DNA from: Nanoarchaeota archaeon
GTDB taxonomy: Archaea; EX4484-52; LFW-46
Direction: 5' to 3'
DNA: 33,064 nt
Assembly: GCA_018897155.1 (NCBI GenBank)
Contig: JAHILE010000047.1
Location: 1 to 33,064, forward strand
In this document: piece by piece, positions 14,308 through 21,987 of the stretch
Layout: each line of letters opens with the position of its first letter
Position numbering within the stretch: position 1 is the first letter of the stretch
Translations under genes and position numbers: made by a program
Notes under the pieces: model-generated
What the model was told of the DNA's origin: nothing
Databases searched by the model: none
Seen by the model: only the letters and a program-made list of their open reading frames with translations

Positions 14308-17300
14308 ATGAAGATCCTAGTTTTACTTATATTGATTCTAGCTTTAATTCCCAGGGCATGGGCTGCGCCTGCAGACGATGTGCTGATAGTTGTCAACAAC
14401 GCAAGCGCAGATTCCATAGCTGTCGGGAAATACTATCAGGAAAGAAGGAACGTTCCAATAAATCAGATCGTCTATATCAACACAACCACAGGAATAGACA
14501 TTACATGTGACAATTACTTTAATCAGATAGAGCTTCCTGTAAGGACTTTTCTTGATGCAAACGGACTGAAGTCAAAGATACTTTATATAGTCACGACCTA
14601 CGGCATACCCTACAAAGGATGCTACTCAGTAGACAGCAGGCTATCAGACTTATACAACGTTACTGAATGGCAGGGATACGGCACAGAAAATCCCTATAGA
14701 AGAATATATTACACAACCTACTCAAACGGCAATCATATGGGCGGCGTGCATTTCAGCAATGCCTATGGCATATATCTTGTCACACGGCTTGACGGCCCGA
14801 CGCCCGAGATAGCAAAAGGCCTTATAGACAAAGCCATGTATGCTGAAAAGTATCTTGGAACCTCTGCAACAGGCTATATGGCAGGGCAGCCGTATCTTGT
14901 CGATTCCATAAATGTTGTCTGCGCGTCAATTACAAAATCGGGGCGCTCCTGCGTCTCTGACAGCGGCCATGCAGGGGGCCCGAACGCCGCATGGCATAAC
15001 GGCGGCGGCAATGATTATGAAAACGTTTGGAACTGGATGCCTGGCGCACTCGCAGCGCATTTCCAGTCATTTACTGCATCAACCACAATAAGGAACACAA
15101 CAGGCCCAAAAGTAGTGCCTGCGATGCTTGCCGCAGGAGTAACTGCGACATGGGGCGCGGTGGATGAGCCTTACGCACCGTTTGTTCCGCAGCCCGTGGC
15201 ATATTATGATTATTTCCTGAATGGGGGCTTCAATTTTGCCGAAAGCATGTACATGTCAACCTATCTTCTTGAATGGATGTCTGTAATAATCGGAGACCCG
15301 CTTTACACCCTTCCTGCATCGGCATCTATTGACAATGAAAAGCCGGCAATCGCAAATGCCTCATTTGTATGGGATTCCAATAATCTCATAGTGAGCTGGG
15401 ACAATACACATTCGAATACAGGATCTCCGGAAATCACAGAAGGAGCAGTAGAATACGGGCTTACCGCAAGTTACGGAAGCATAAAATGGGACACAAGCAA
15501 TCTTACCTATTGGAGCGCAACAAAGCGCAATTATTTCAGCCGGCACAACATAACTATCGCAGGCCTTGACAGCTCGAAAACGTATTACGTAAGGATAAAC
15601 GCAACAGATCCTGCAGGAAACAGTGAAACATACGCCTTTTCAACAGACGGCGCACCTGCAAATGACACAACTCCGCCGACAGTCACGCTTACATCCCCTA
15701 TAAATTCCCTCATGCAAAAATCAAAATCAGTAATATTCACATGCTCTGCAACAGATAATGTCGCCATATCAAACATAACGCTTTATGGAAACTGGAAAGG
15801 AGCGTGGCACGCAAATGAGACAAAATCAACCGGCTCATCAGCATCATTCTCAAAAACAATTGCAGATGGCTCATACATTTGGAACTGCCTTGCATACGAT
15901 AATTCTTCAAATTCGCAGTTTGCAGCATCCGATTATTCCTGCGCCATAGACAGCACTCCGCCAGCTTTAACCTTTGTTCCGCCCACGCCTGTAAACAACA
16001 GCGTATCAAACAATCTGGCACTTATAAGCATAACCGCTTCTGAAACACTGGCAAGCGCCATCCTTGAATGGAACCGCACGCAAAATTTGACTATGGCTAA
16101 TGCAGGCCCCAAATGGTCTTATATGATAACATCAGTCCCGACAGGAAACTGCACATTCAAAGTCTTTGCGAATGACACAGCCGGAAACTGGAATGCAACA
16201 GAAGAAAGGACATTTTATCTGAGGCAGATGTACGCGCACAACTTCACAATAAAGGATAAATTCGGCAAGCCGATACCGGATTCAATAGTTTCGTTATATG
16301 ATAAATCCGGCGCATCAATCCAGAATTTCAAGATCAACCTTTCGGCGCAGTCAAAGGTGTTAGATTTGGACGATACCTACAGCGTGGCTTTTTCAGTCCC
16401 AACAGGGGAAATGCTTTATTTAAATAATATCAACATCAGCGCAAATGCTACTCTGGATCCCGAATTTGTCAATAGTTCGGAACTTCCTTCATTAACGCAG
16501 GCGCGGTCAGAAATAATAGCGTTTAATGCATCGGGCATAGTTTTTGATTATGCCCAAATAACCCTGCCGGTAAATGGCACAGTGAATAAGATACTGCATT
16601 GCACTGACTGGGAGTTCACAAAAGCCTCATGCAACAGTTGGGATTCAAAAGATTTATCAGCATATCCTTATAGATTGAACGCTACGCATATTGTCTTCAA
16701 TGTGACTGTATTTGATGCATATCTTGGAGGCTATTATGAGGCGCCTCTTGATGCGCCCGCCCCTATAGTAACCGGTGGCGGAGGCGGCAGCTTTGCAGCA
16801 ATATCGGCAAGTTCAATAACAATAACTCCAAACAATGAAATAACAAAGATACAAGTATATTTGAAAACCAGCATTTCAAACGCATTAATAAGCGCAACTG
16901 ACCTGCTTTCAGTCCCTGTTCCGCCTCCAAACGGCACGGTTTACAGATATTTTAACATCTCTGCCAAAAATTTCAATGATTCTATTGTCAATAACGTGAC
17001 AATAGAATTTAAGGTGAGCAAGAGGTACATTCTTGAAAAAAATATAACTTCAATATATCTGTCAAGGTATACTGGCGACAAATGGATTCGCCTAATAACT
17101 GAATTGAAAGAAGCGGATAGGGAATACAATAATTATATCGCATATTCTGCAGGGTTCTCGTATTTTGCAATAGTTGAAGAAATGCCTGTGCTTCAGGCAG
17201 CAGCAGATCCCGCCACGCCGCAGCCTCGCGAGGTCGTAAAACCAAATATATCAAGCGCGCCAACAGAAGAAATCAGGATAATAGCCGCAGAACCGCCTGA

Positions 17301-17439
17301 AAAATCGTCAAATTCAAGCACAATTCTTGCTTCAGCAGGCTTTTTTTTTATCACGGCAATCTGCACGATAATTAGGCGAAATCGTTCAAGAAAAAAAGAA
17401 TATGCTATAAAAGAGCTTAAAAAGAAAGTAGAATGCTGA
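14308..17439 (+). CDS. Giant surface protein: TIGR03790 domain, Ig/FN3-like repeats and PGF-pre-PGF domain
   Basis: The 1043 residues start with a signal peptide ending AWA. Residues 20-330 look like the TIGR03790 family: ADDVLIVVNNASADSIAVG, YYQERRNVPINQIVYINTT and LYIVTTYGIPYK, with conserved tryptophan- and glycine-rich parts. Residues 345-445 form an FN3-like domain and 455-640 two Ig-like repeats, each opening with a PP motif and containing AxDN- or NDTAGN-like stretches. The PGF-pre-PGF-like domain (about 830-950) has YRYFNISAKNFNDS, IEFKVSKRYILEKNITSIYLSRY and GFSYFAIVEE. One C-terminal helix near 1010 anchors it, with a basic tail inside. Many N-x-S/T sequons suggest N-glycosylation. 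It lies 34 bases after the smaller paralogue. TIGR03790 has no known function and is mainly described from bacteria. Confidence 0.85.
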   Translation: MKILVLLILILALIPRAWAAPADDVLIVVNNASADSIAVGKYYQERRNVPINQIVYINTTTGIDITCDNYFNQIELPVRTFLDANGLKSKILYIVTTYGIPYKGCYSVDSRLSDLYNVTEWQGYGTENPYRRIYYTTYSNGNHMGGVHFSNAYGIYLVTRLDGPTPEIAKGLIDKAMYAEKYLGTSATGYMAGQPYLVDSINVVCASITKSGRSCVSDSGHAGGPNAAWHNGGGNDYENVWNWMPGALAAHFQSFTASTTIRNTTGPKVVPAMLAAGVTATWGAVDEPYAPFVPQPVAYYDYFLNGGFNFAESMYMSTYLLEWMSVIIGDPLYTLPASASIDNEKPAIANASFVWDSNNLIVSWDNTHSNTGSPEITEGAVEYGLTASYGSIKWDTSNLTYWSATKRNYFSRHNITIAGLDSSKTYYVRINATDPAGNSETYAFSTDGAPANDTTPPTVTLTSPINSLMQKSKSVIFTCSATDNVAISNITLYGNWKGAWHANETKSTGSSASFSKTIADGSYIWNCLAYDNSSNSQFAASDYSCAIDSTPPALTFVPPTPVNNSVSNNLALISITASETLASAILEWNRTQNLTMANAGPKWSYMITSVPTGNCTFKVFANDTAGNWNATEERTFYLRQMYAHNFTIKDKFGKPIPDSIVSLYDKSGASIQNFKINLSAQSKVLDLDDTYSVAFSVPTGEMLYLNNINISANATLDPEFVNSSELPSLTQARSEIIAFNASGIVFDYAQITLPVNGTVNKILHCTDWEFTKASCNSWDSKDLSAYPYRLNATHIVFNVTVFDAYLGGYYEAPLDAPAPIVTGGGGGSFAAISASSITITPNNEITKIQVYLKTSISNALISATDLLSVPVPPPNGTVYRYFNISAKNFNDSIVNNVTIEFKVSKRYILEKNITSIYLSRYTGDKWIRLITELKEADREYNNYIAYSAGFSYFAIVEEMPVLQAAADPATPQPREVVKPNISSAPTEEIRIIAAEPPEKSSNSSTILASAGFFFITAICTIIRRNRSRKKEYAIKELKKKVEC

Positions 17440-17446
17440 TTTTAAT

Positions 17447-17458
17447 CTTTATAAATTT
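17447..17458 (+). promoter_or_regulatory. TATA box of the third PGF-pre-PGF gene
   Basis: CTTTATAAATTT centred 24 bases before ATG 17477. This supports an independent, leaderless transcript beginning at that ATG rather than the one at 17468. Confidence 0.5.
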
Positions 17459-17476
17459 AACAACTGAATGGTGATT

Positions 17477-18532
17477 ATGAAATCAATAGTGTCGCTCATC
17501 ATGTTGCTTTTGCTAGTGCCTGCTGCAAATGCGCTGAGCATAACAGTTAATCCGCTTTCTGCAAGCATAGCGCCGGGATCAGACCGAACAATATCTCTTG
17601 AAGTTTCCGGAAATGGGACTTATGCTCTTGAGATCATCCGCTGCACAAGCGCATCAGAAGGCTGTACGTTTGCCGGAAGCGACATGCTTCCAATAACTTT
17701 TGACGAAACAAAAAGCGCAACCAATAGCATAACTGTTTCAGGTTCGGGAACCAAAAGTATAACCGCAAGCCTTTCATCGTCTTTCAAAGAGTCTATCGTA
17801 TATTCTTACAAAATTTATGCTAAAAATATGAACAATACAGAAAACGCCAGCGTCACAGGGGATGTGCGATACATCGCGCCGGCAGCTTTAGGGGTCGGCA
17901 GCAATACGGGCGGCGGCATGGGCATAAGTGCAGGGACTATTAAGATAACTCTTGCATTGAAGGACAGCCCGTTTAAAAAAATACTTGTCAATTTCAAAAG
18001 CTCTATGAATAATCCTTCCATCACAGCATCCTTGCTAACGGACGTGCCTGTCTTGACATCGCTTGAATCAGAAGATCTTGTTTATCAATATCTGGAGATC
18101 AAAAAGCGCAATTTTAATGATTCTGACATAAGTGAAGCTGTAATTGAGTTTACAGTGAACAAAAGCTGGATGGCTGCAAACAATATTTCCGAGATTTATC
18201 TCAAAAGATATGACAACGGATGGAAGCCTCTTAGGACCGAATTAATAGATTCTACCGAAACGCTTAATACCTACAGGGCATACGTCTACGGATTTTCTTA
18301 CTTTGCCGTTTTCGGGAAAGTTGAAAAATCAATGCCTTTGGCAGCTCCAAAACCAGAAAACAACATAATCCCATCAGAGATAGAAGTGTCTTCAGGCATT
18401 GCTGCGACCACTCCAATACAGGAAAAATCACCTACGGGATTCGCTCTTTTTGAATCGTCAAAAAACGCGGAAATTGTTGCTGTAGCGCTCCTTCTTGGTT
18501 TCGGCATAGCATACTACCTGAAAAGAAAATAA
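17477..18532 (+). CDS. Membrane-anchored PGF-pre-PGF domain protein
   Basis: The 351 residues begin with a signal peptide (MKSIVSLIMLLLLVPAANA). Residues 20-130 form a beta-rich Ig-like domain, SITVNPLSASIAPGSDRTISLEV. A glycine-rich linker leads to the PGF-pre-PGF domain at about 150-300: VYQYLEIKKRNFNDSDISEAVIEFTV, NKSWMAANNISEIYLKRYDNGWKPLRTE and YGFSYFAVFGK. A proline-rich spacer and a C-terminal helix follow, introduced by PTGFALFESS and ending in KRK. It probably sits in the outer membrane leaflet-facing cell surface with its short tail inside. With its two upstream relatives it forms a tandem paralogue set. Confidence 0.82.
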   Translation: MKSIVSLIMLLLLVPAANALSITVNPLSASIAPGSDRTISLEVSGNGTYALEIIRCTSASEGCTFAGSDMLPITFDETKSATNSITVSGSGTKSITASLSSSFKESIVYSYKIYAKNMNNTENASVTGDVRYIAPAALGVGSNTGGGMGISAGTIKITLALKDSPFKKILVNFKSSMNNPSITASLLTDVPVLTSLESEDLVYQYLEIKKRNFNDSDISEAVIEFTVNKSWMAANNISEIYLKRYDNGWKPLRTELIDSTETLNTYRAYVYGFSYFAVFGKVEKSMPLAAPKPENNIIPSEIEVSSGIAATTPIQEKSPTGFALFESSKNAEIVAVALLLGFGIAYYLKRK

Positions 18533-18533
18533 A

Positions 18534-18645
18534 GAAATCGCTTACAGCAATTTCTATCTTTTTTCAGCGAAGCTGAAAAAGCTTCTTTAGGCGAAGCCTA
18601 AAGAGCCAAGAGCTTTAGCGAATGGATTTCGAGCAAACTCGAAAT
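18534..18645. repeat. Train of five hairpins after the surface-protein genes
   Basis: Five inverted repeats follow the stop at 18532 almost without gaps. They are GAAAT-GCT/AGC-ATTTC (18534-18554), TTTTTCAGC/GCTGAAAAA with GAA loop (18560-18580), CTTTAGGC/GCCTAAAG with GAA loop (18585-18603), CCAAGAGC/GCGAATGG with TTTA loop (18606-18625), and ATTTCGAG/CTCGAAAT with CAAA loop (18626-18645). Two loops form GCGAAGC, a sequence known to make an exceptionally stable DNA mini-hairpin. The second hairpin is the same as the first one inside the gene at 5316-5654. It could act as a terminator or mRNA 3' guard, but the shared sequence argues for a repeat family. I see no gene in 18646-18763. Confidence 0.8.
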
Positions 18646-18763
18646 GATTTCATTCCGGATATTAATCGTAGCAGAGCCTTAGATTCAGGCTGAAAATAAG
18701 AAAAGAACGGTAAAACGCTATACTGCCTATTGGACTTGCTTATTTATATACACATCCCAACGA

Positions 18764-19282
18764 TTAACCCTTCTTCTCTGTAAGAACTTTCAATAGTGCT
18801 TCAATGTTTTTATCTGTCTTTTCCATCCTCTTCTCCATAGCTTCTACAACCAAAAACATACCCTGAGAAATTTTGCCATATTTTTCATCCATGTGCTTAA
18901 AGCTTGCTTGCGTATTTACATTGAAGCAATTGAGGTAATTCATTCCTGTAGAGAACCCCTGCGCCATTTCGGATACCGATTCATTGTATTTTTCCCAAAA
19001 GGTTGTATCATTAATCGTTCCTTGCGCAAGATGCGTTTCTTTTATTTCTTCTACATCGATTAATGGTGCTGCATCGGGATTCTTTACATTGATATGATTT
19101 TTGAATTGACTAATAGTTTCATCAGTTCCTCTGCAATGAATCAGAACAGTGCCGTCTTTAAGGTTCTCGGCAAAACCTGCAAGCTTTAGCTTTCTTGCGG
19201 CTTTTGCAGCATATTGCCTAAAGCCAATGCTTTGAACCTCACCAGAAACAATAAGTTCAATTTCTTTTATATTTGTTGTCAT
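18764..19282 (-). CDS. Acylphosphatase domain with C-terminal extension
   Basis: The 172 residues begin with a clear acylphosphatase domain (1-93): LIVSGEVQSIGFRQYAAKAARKL, then LAGFAENLKDGTVLIHCRG. The catalytic pair is present, arginine 22 in the GFR motif and asparagine 40 in the AEN motif, so hydrolysis of acyl phosphates is plausible. The family is normally 90-100 residues. Here about 80 more follow, polar and helical, with MGQFSTG-like polar and EAMEKRMEKTDKNIEALLKVL coiled-coil character. That tail is unfamiliar to me and may mediate oligomerisation or partner binding. It stands alone on the (-) strand, between a hairpin train and an unknown gene pair. Confidence 0.82.
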   Translation of the reverse strand: MTTNIKEIELIVSGEVQSIGFRQYAAKAARKLKLAGFAENLKDGTVLIHCRGTDETISQFKNHINVKNPDAAPLIDVEEIKETHLAQGTINDTTFWEKYNESVSEMAQGFSTGMNYLNCFNVNTQASFKHMDEKYGKISQGMFLVVEAMEKRMEKTDKNIEALLKVLTEKKG

Positions 19283-19297
19283 AGATTAATAAAAACC

Positions 19298-19357
19298 TTA
19301 TTTCTTTTCTTCATGCAATAGGTACAGTTCTTTCTGACTTTCATTTATAGAAGTCAT
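19298..19357 (-). CDS. Possible 19-residue small ORF upstream of the acylphosphatase
   Basis: The frame encodes MTSINESQKELYLLHEEKK and ends 15 bases before the acylphosphatase start. GGTGAT lies seven bases before its ATG. A stem of CCGTATT and AATACGG (19369-19390) sits just upstream and could hide that site. The peptide is hydrophilic and unlike anything I recognise; it may be only a leader. The rest of 19367-19502 holds a TATA-like TTTATATA near 19475-19485 on the (-) strand and nothing else clear. Confidence 0.25.
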   Translation of the reverse strand: MTSINESQKELYLLHEEKK

Positions 19358-19502
19358 TTCGTCCATCACCGTATTAAATCAACAATACGGCGTTTGACAT
19401 TTTTCCTCACGCCAGAAGCAGGAGGGATAATTTTGGTTTATTAACCCACCTATTACCTTTTTTGTACATTGAAGTATATAAACTTTCCCTTATCGATTCT
19501 CC

Positions 19503-20267
19503 CTAAAACTCTTTACGTGTAAACCGGAATTCTACACGTGGATTGTTTCCTTCTGTTGATTTAGTAATTTTACTATCATAGCCACCTTTTTCAAATACTC
19601 CACTAACAGTTAATTTTTCAATAACATCCTCTACTTTTTTCGCGGCTTGTCGCATACCCAAAACAAAAAAGAATGGTTTTGAAGCGGTTATTTGTTGGGT
19701 GCAAAAAGAAACAATATCCGATTCCCCATCCCAATTGTCAATGAATTTCGATGACGTCTGCCATAAATCAATTGTTTCACTAAAAGCCTCTTTGATTTGG
19801 TTCTCCGAGTAATTCATTTTTTTCAAGTCATGAATATGTTCCATAATCATAGAAAAATAAGGCGTTCCTGGAAGTTTTACTATTTTTTGCAAGTAACCAC
19901 TGTTGGGTCTTTTACTTATTTGTTCCTTTATTTTCAGTACTCGTTCTCTATCGCCAGGTTCGTCTCTCGTGTGATATAAGTCAATTAGCAAACCCGTCCT
20001 TATGAGATCTATATACGGATAATTCGGAACTAATAACTTGATGTCTTTATATTTCGGATCTTCTGAGAACTGTACCAGTTTTTGTGCTTCTTCTTTGTTT
20101 GGAACAAATGCATACTTACCCTCGTTGTATTTGTCTTGAATCAAGGCCTTTATTTTTTCATATCCTTTATCTAATTTGAGAATTTTCAATGCGGCAAGAT
20201 ACGATAAGACATCTTTTATTGGAAGATCCTTTATCGCCTCATATATTTCATTGATTCCTGGTGCCAT
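19503..20267 (-). CDS. Hypothetical protein, helical
   Basis: About 254 residues from the ATG at 20267, chosen because GGTGGAG precedes it; a longer frame from 20321 lies inside the upstream gene. The protein is mostly polar and helical, with LPIKDVLSYLAALKILKLDKGYEKIKALI near the start and FFFVLGMRQAAKKVEDVIEKL near the end. The last 40 residues are basic and strand-like. There is no signal peptide, membrane segment or motif I can name. Its start overlaps the 3' end of the next upstream gene by 20 bases, so the two are coupled and probably act together. Confidence 0.7.
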   Translation of the reverse strand: MAPGINEIYEAIKDLPIKDVLSYLAALKILKLDKGYEKIKALIQDKYNEGKYAFVPNKEEAQKLVQFSEDPKYKDIKLLVPNYPYIDLIRTGLLIDLYHTRDEPGDRERVLKIKEQISKRPNSGYLQKIVKLPGTPYFSMIMEHIHDLKKMNYSENQIKEAFSETIDLWQTSSKFIDNWDGESDIVSFCTQQITASKPFFFVLGMRQAAKKVEDVIEKLTVSGVFEKGGYDSKITKSTEGNNPRVEFRFTRKEF

Positions 20268-20517
20268 CGCGGATCTCCACCGTTTCTCTAATAAATTTAG
20301 AAATCGATGCTGGTGTACCATCGATGATATTCAATGAGCCCGGAATAAACGCAGCTTCTTCAAGTTTTAAAAACTTTGTGGGTATTTCTGCAGAGGGTAT
20401 CCTACCTCCGTTGGGTGTCAGTACATACTCTTCAGAGTCCACATCGTAATCGAACGCCCTCAGAAGTATAATTTTTTCATCCTTTCCCAAGGTTTCAAAC
20501 TTAATATCTTTTTTCAT
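20248..20517 (-). CDS. Hypothetical protein (partner of the gene at 19503)
   Basis: The 89-residue soluble protein begins MKKDIKFETLGKDEKIILLRAFDYDVDSEEYVLTPNG. ATG 20517 follows GGTGAA at good spacing, and a TATA box lies near 20585-20598. I recognise no domain. The PTKFLKLEEAAFIPGS and DGTPASISKFIRETVE stretches suggest a small mixed fold. Compact size and overlap with a larger gene are reminiscent of toxin-antitoxin or regulator pairs, but there is no sequence evidence for that. Confidence 0.65.
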   Translation of the reverse strand: MKKDIKFETLGKDEKIILLRAFDYDVDSEEYVLTPNGGRIPSAEIPTKFLKLEEAAFIPGSLNIIDGTPASISKFIRETVEIRDGTRNQ

Positions 20518-20584
20518 ACGCTATTCACCGGCAAATTTTATTCGGAGAACAAGTAAATGCCATAAGCATATATGGTCGTAATGA

Positions 20585-20651
20585 ATATATATAAATTTAA
20601 CGATGTGGCATGACCAAAGATTCGAGATTGTCGAGCATAAAGTTCGACAAT
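20585..20651 (-). promoter_or_regulatory. TATA box and inverted repeat ahead of the unknown gene pair
   Basis: A strong TATA-like tract at 20585-20598 lies about 70 bases before ATG 20517. Further upstream ATTGTCGA (20627-20634) and TCGACAAT (20644-20651) form a perfect eight-base inverted repeat with a nine-base spacer. Located upstream of the box it may bind an activator. It could alternatively end transcription of the gene at 20731. No gene is visible between 20518 and 20730. Confidence 0.45.
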
Positions 20652-20730
20652 TGTCTGCTGTTGGTGTGACTACTCAGATAATTTGATGCTGGTGTCAATA
20701 AACATCTCATAAGAGACAAGTTATTTGTTA

Positions 20731-21000
20731 TTAACCACTTCCCTTAATGACTTGTTTTCGTATCGTTTCTCCTTTCTTTGTAAGGGCGTAGATTTTTCCC
20801 ATACGAACATTGGGCGTCAAACATTCTACAATACCCTGCGCTTCAAACAATTTCAGTATTTTTGAAACATGAGCGATTGAAAGCTTGGTTTCCGTTTTTA
20901 TTTCAGTAGGAATTTTCGGCTTATTGAGGACAACAAGGATCTTCCTTCTTTGGCTGCCTCGCAGAATCCAACTGTAGAGCTCCCAATCGATTTTAACCAT
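20731..21000 (-). CDS. Winged helix-turn-helix transcriptional regulator
   Basis: The 89 residues form one winged-helix domain of the short archaeal ArsR-like type. RRKILVVLNKPKIPTEIKTETKLSIAHVSKILKLFEAQGIVECLTP carries the helix-turn-helix (about 20-60), followed by the wing and YALTKKGETIRKQVI. No metal- or ligand-binding cysteines are present. Direct repeats upstream may be its own operator. Possible targets are the gene pair at 19503-20517 or the divergent (+) cluster from 21140, since its promoter region is shared with the latter. Confidence 0.82.
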   Translation of the reverse strand: MVKIDWELYSWILRGSQRRKILVVLNKPKIPTEIKTETKLSIAHVSKILKLFEAQGIVECLTPNVRMGKIYALTKKGETIRKQVIKGSG

Positions 21001-21007
21001 TATAGCA

Positions 21008-21066
21008 GATTAGTTGCATTCGGTTAATTGATTAGTTACATTTTAGTATCAAAAAGGTATCAAAAG
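21008..21066. promoter_or_regulatory. Direct repeats in the shared intergenic region
   Basis: GATTAGTT occurs at 21008-21015 and 21030-21037, 22 bases apart. GTATCAAAA is repeated in tandem near 21046-21066, with an 11-base period. They lie between the winged-helix gene and the divergent lipoprotein gene, so they are reasonable candidates for regulator binding. Confidence 0.35.
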
Positions 21067-21139
21067 CTTAAATTCTTGAACGAATAAGATTTATGAGTGG
21101 AGTGTAAAAGAAAGACAAAATTAAGAGCGTGATTTGATA

Positions 21140-21730
21140 ATGCAAAGAAATAAGGGTAATATTTTTTTGATAGTAATTATGAGTGTAATTCTTATTAGTG
21201 GTTGTATTGACAATTATGTCCAAAAAGAACCCACAATATTGGAATTTGGAAAACCGGCTATAATTAATGATGTGTCGGTTACTTTTGATTCAGTCCGATT
21301 TGCTGATAAAATTGATGATTATACCAAAGCAGACAATGGTTATAAGTTTGCAATAATTCATGTAACTGCAAAGAATTTAGGATTGGAGGAAACACAATTC
21401 CCATTTTCTAGCACGGGATCATCATATATGATGAATATCGTGTTGAGTGTAAATAAAGGGTATAAGTATAAAGTCTTTAATAGCGATTACTTTTTCTCGA
21501 TAAGACCTGAAGACACAGAAACAGTAGACTTCGAATTTGAAATTTTAAAAGATACCTATCCCACCGAACTATATCTTGAGCGAGTGAAAGATACAACAGA
21601 CTGCCTAAAGGCACAACGTTTATGGGTAAGTTCTTTATCCATTTACCCTGCTGAGAATATTGAAGGCTTGAAACCTGAATGTATCGATAAATATACCGTA
21701 TCAATTCAATCTACTTTCACGAAAGGTTGA
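21140..21730 (+). CDS. DUF4352-like lipoprotein
   Basis: About 196 residues. The N-terminus is a lipoprotein signal: a hydrophobic IFLIVIMSVILISG run followed by cysteine in ISGCI (lipobox). The mature part has the beta-sandwich pattern of DUF4352/telomere-repeat-like extracellular domains: FGKPAIINDVSVTFDSVRF, YKFAIIHVTAKNLG with 'v-v-v-n' spacing, and FSIRPEDTETVDFEFEI. ATG 21140 is preceded by GTGAT seven bases upstream. It is probably tethered to the outer face of the membrane. It opens a (+) strand run that continues with a small membrane protein and a secreted nuclease. Confidence 0.75.
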   Translation: MQRNKGNIFLIVIMSVILISGCIDNYVQKEPTILEFGKPAIINDVSVTFDSVRFADKIDDYTKADNGYKFAIIHVTAKNLGLEETQFPFSSTGSSYMMNIVLSVNKGYKYKVFNSDYFFSIRPEDTETVDFEFEILKDTYPTELYLERVKDTTDCLKAQRLWVSSLSIYPAENIEGLKPECIDKYTVSIQSTFTKG

Positions 21731-21805
21731 ATGGGTGGCAAATATCTGACGAAATAAAGCTTCTGAGCAAGAAATATTCCAATTGAAATTCCAACAAGTG
21801 GTTGT

Positions 21806-21964
21806 ATGAAATTATATTTAATGTGCTATTATCTCGCCATAATTATGCTCGGCTTAGGAACCGGTGCATGGTGCAACAATAAGCTCGACCTCGCAGTTGC
21901 TTTTGCCTTGGCAGGCGTAATCAATACAGTGGTATACTTGCGCCTGAAGAAATCTGTATTGTAA
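21806..21964 (+). CDS. 52-residue membrane protein
   Basis: The frame encodes a protein with two hydrophobic segments, LMCYYLAIIMLGLGTGAW (about 5-22) and LAVAFALAGVINTVVYL (29-45), joined by CNNKLD and ending in RLKKSVL. Basic residues at the end suggest the C-terminus lies inside. Its TAA shares a base with the ATG at 21964 of the next frame, so it is tightly packed with the nuclease gene. I do not recognise the family. Size, hydrophobic pattern and packing make it more likely real than chance. Confidence 0.55.
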   Translation: MKLYLMCYYLAIIMLGLGTGAWCNNKLDLAVAFALAGVINTVVYLRLKKSVL

Positions 21965-21987
21965 TGAGGCGTTATAGTGTGATATTC

